Part shown: one piece after another, positions 6,082 through 6,360 of the stretch
Position numbering within the stretch: position 1 is the first letter of the stretch
How the letters are laid out: every line of letters starts with the position of its first letter
Origin: Rhodoferax sp.
GTDB taxonomy: Bacteria > Pseudomonadota > Gammaproteobacteria > Burkholderiales > Burkholderiaceae_C
Assembly (NCBI GenBank): GCA_029865675.1
Contig: JARXAU010000050.1
Span: 1-6,360, forward strand
Direction: 5' to 3'
Length of the DNA stretch: 6,360 nucleotides
Program-made: the position numbers and the translations under genes
The notes under the pieces: generated by a model
What the model saw: only the letters and a program-made list of their open reading frames with translations
Told to the model about the DNA's origin: nothing
Database searches by the model: none

Positions 6082-6094
6082 GGTCATTGTGACC
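6082..6094. promoter_or_regulatory. Small dyad upstream of the DUF1003 gene
   Basis: GGTCA and TGACC flank TTG, giving a perfect 5-bp inverted repeat 26 bp before the DUF1003 start, within the 151-bp divergent gap. The size would suit a binding site for a dimeric regulator, but a 10-base dyad can occur by chance and no regulator gene is in view. Confidence 0.22.
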
Positions 6095-6207
6095 ATCGCA
6101 GACTGTGCTTTTGAAAACTCGCAGGCAGACCCATCGTGACTGGGGCGCGAGTACCTCTGCTGGCCCGCGTGCGCATAATGGGTCAAGGCGCCCGCCCCCC
6201 TGCCGCA

Positions 6208-6360
6208 ATGAACCACACCATGCACCCCACACCCGCTTTTTCTCTGTCCATGCTCGACCTGGTGGCCGTGCGCGAAGGCGCCAGCGTGGGCCAGGCGCTG
6301 ACCACGGCCCTGGCCACGGCGCAGCACGCCGAAGCCCTGGGGTTTAAACGCTACTGGGTG
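6208..6360 (+). CDS. LLM-class flavin-dependent oxidoreductase (3' end cut by window)
   Basis: Only the first 51 codons are present and the frame stays open to the right edge. The start of the protein, with FSLSMLDLVAVREG followed by a helix and then HAEALGFKRYWV, resembles the first strand and helix of luciferase-like monooxygenases of the MsnO8/YhbW group. These are TIM-barrel proteins using reduced flavin, of mostly unknown substrate. In that group the next residues are usually AEHH, just beyond the window. Start choice is uncertain: in-frame ATGs lie at 6178, 6208, 6220 and 6250 and none has a convincing ribosome site. I prefer 6208 because a CATAAT sequence at 6174-6179 could be a -10 box, although no good -35 is visible. 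The gene is divergent from the DUF1003 gene. Confidence 0.78.
   Translation, partial: MNHTMHPTPAFSLSMLDLVAVREGASVGQALTTALATAQHAEALGFKRYWV

Noticed and set aside
5488..6327. 279-codon minus-strand ORF overlapping the DUF1003 gene
   Set aside because: It is a shadow in another frame of the same strand, with His/Arg/Pro-rich noise, while the DUF1003 frame carries the recognised family motifs.

Overview
The window is GC-rich chromosomal DNA of a betaproteobacterium, most likely a member of the Comamonadaceae (Rhodoferax/Polaromonas-like). This placement is inferred from protein flavour, codon use and gene content, not from a search. It holds six protein genes, two of them cut by the window edges, and one non-coding inverted-repeat element that is the most unusual part.

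Left part, + strand (1-4147): the 3' portion of biosynthetic threonine ammonia-lyase (ilvA), then a cytosolic 5'-nucleotidase of the cN-I type only 6 bp downstream, then an SbmA/YddA-type ABC transporter with fused permease and ATPase, 56 bp further on. Spacing and orientation suggest one transcription unit. No metabolic link between the three products is evident.

Middle (4148-4688): a 541-bp gap between convergent genes (the ABC transporter from the left, queC from the right) contains no credible gene. It is filled by two copies of one repeat in opposite orientation. The arms, 4219-4334 and 4465-4580, are 116 bp each and match at 100 of 116 positions as inverted repeats. They surround a 130-bp centre. 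Outside each arm is a perfect GC-rich hairpin. The two hairpins share the same 3-nt loop, but their stems differ and both remain fully paired. Each hairpin overlaps a G-quadruplex-type sequence. This looks like an intergenic foldback, MITE-like or structured-RNA repeat. No transposase is present and I cannot name its family.

Right part, - strand (4689-6056): a two-transmembrane DUF1003 protein gene lies upstream of queC (7-cyano-7-deazaguanine synthase, queuosine pathway) on the same strand with 57 bp between them. A perfect 9-bp hairpin sits just before the queC start. A small dyad lies upstream of the DUF1003 gene.

Right edge, + strand (6208-6360): the first 51 codons of a luciferase-like (LLM) flavin-dependent oxidoreductase, divergent from the DUF1003 gene across a 151-bp gap.

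The genes are ordinary housekeeping or accessory enzymes. The element at about 4164-4623 deserves the closer look.
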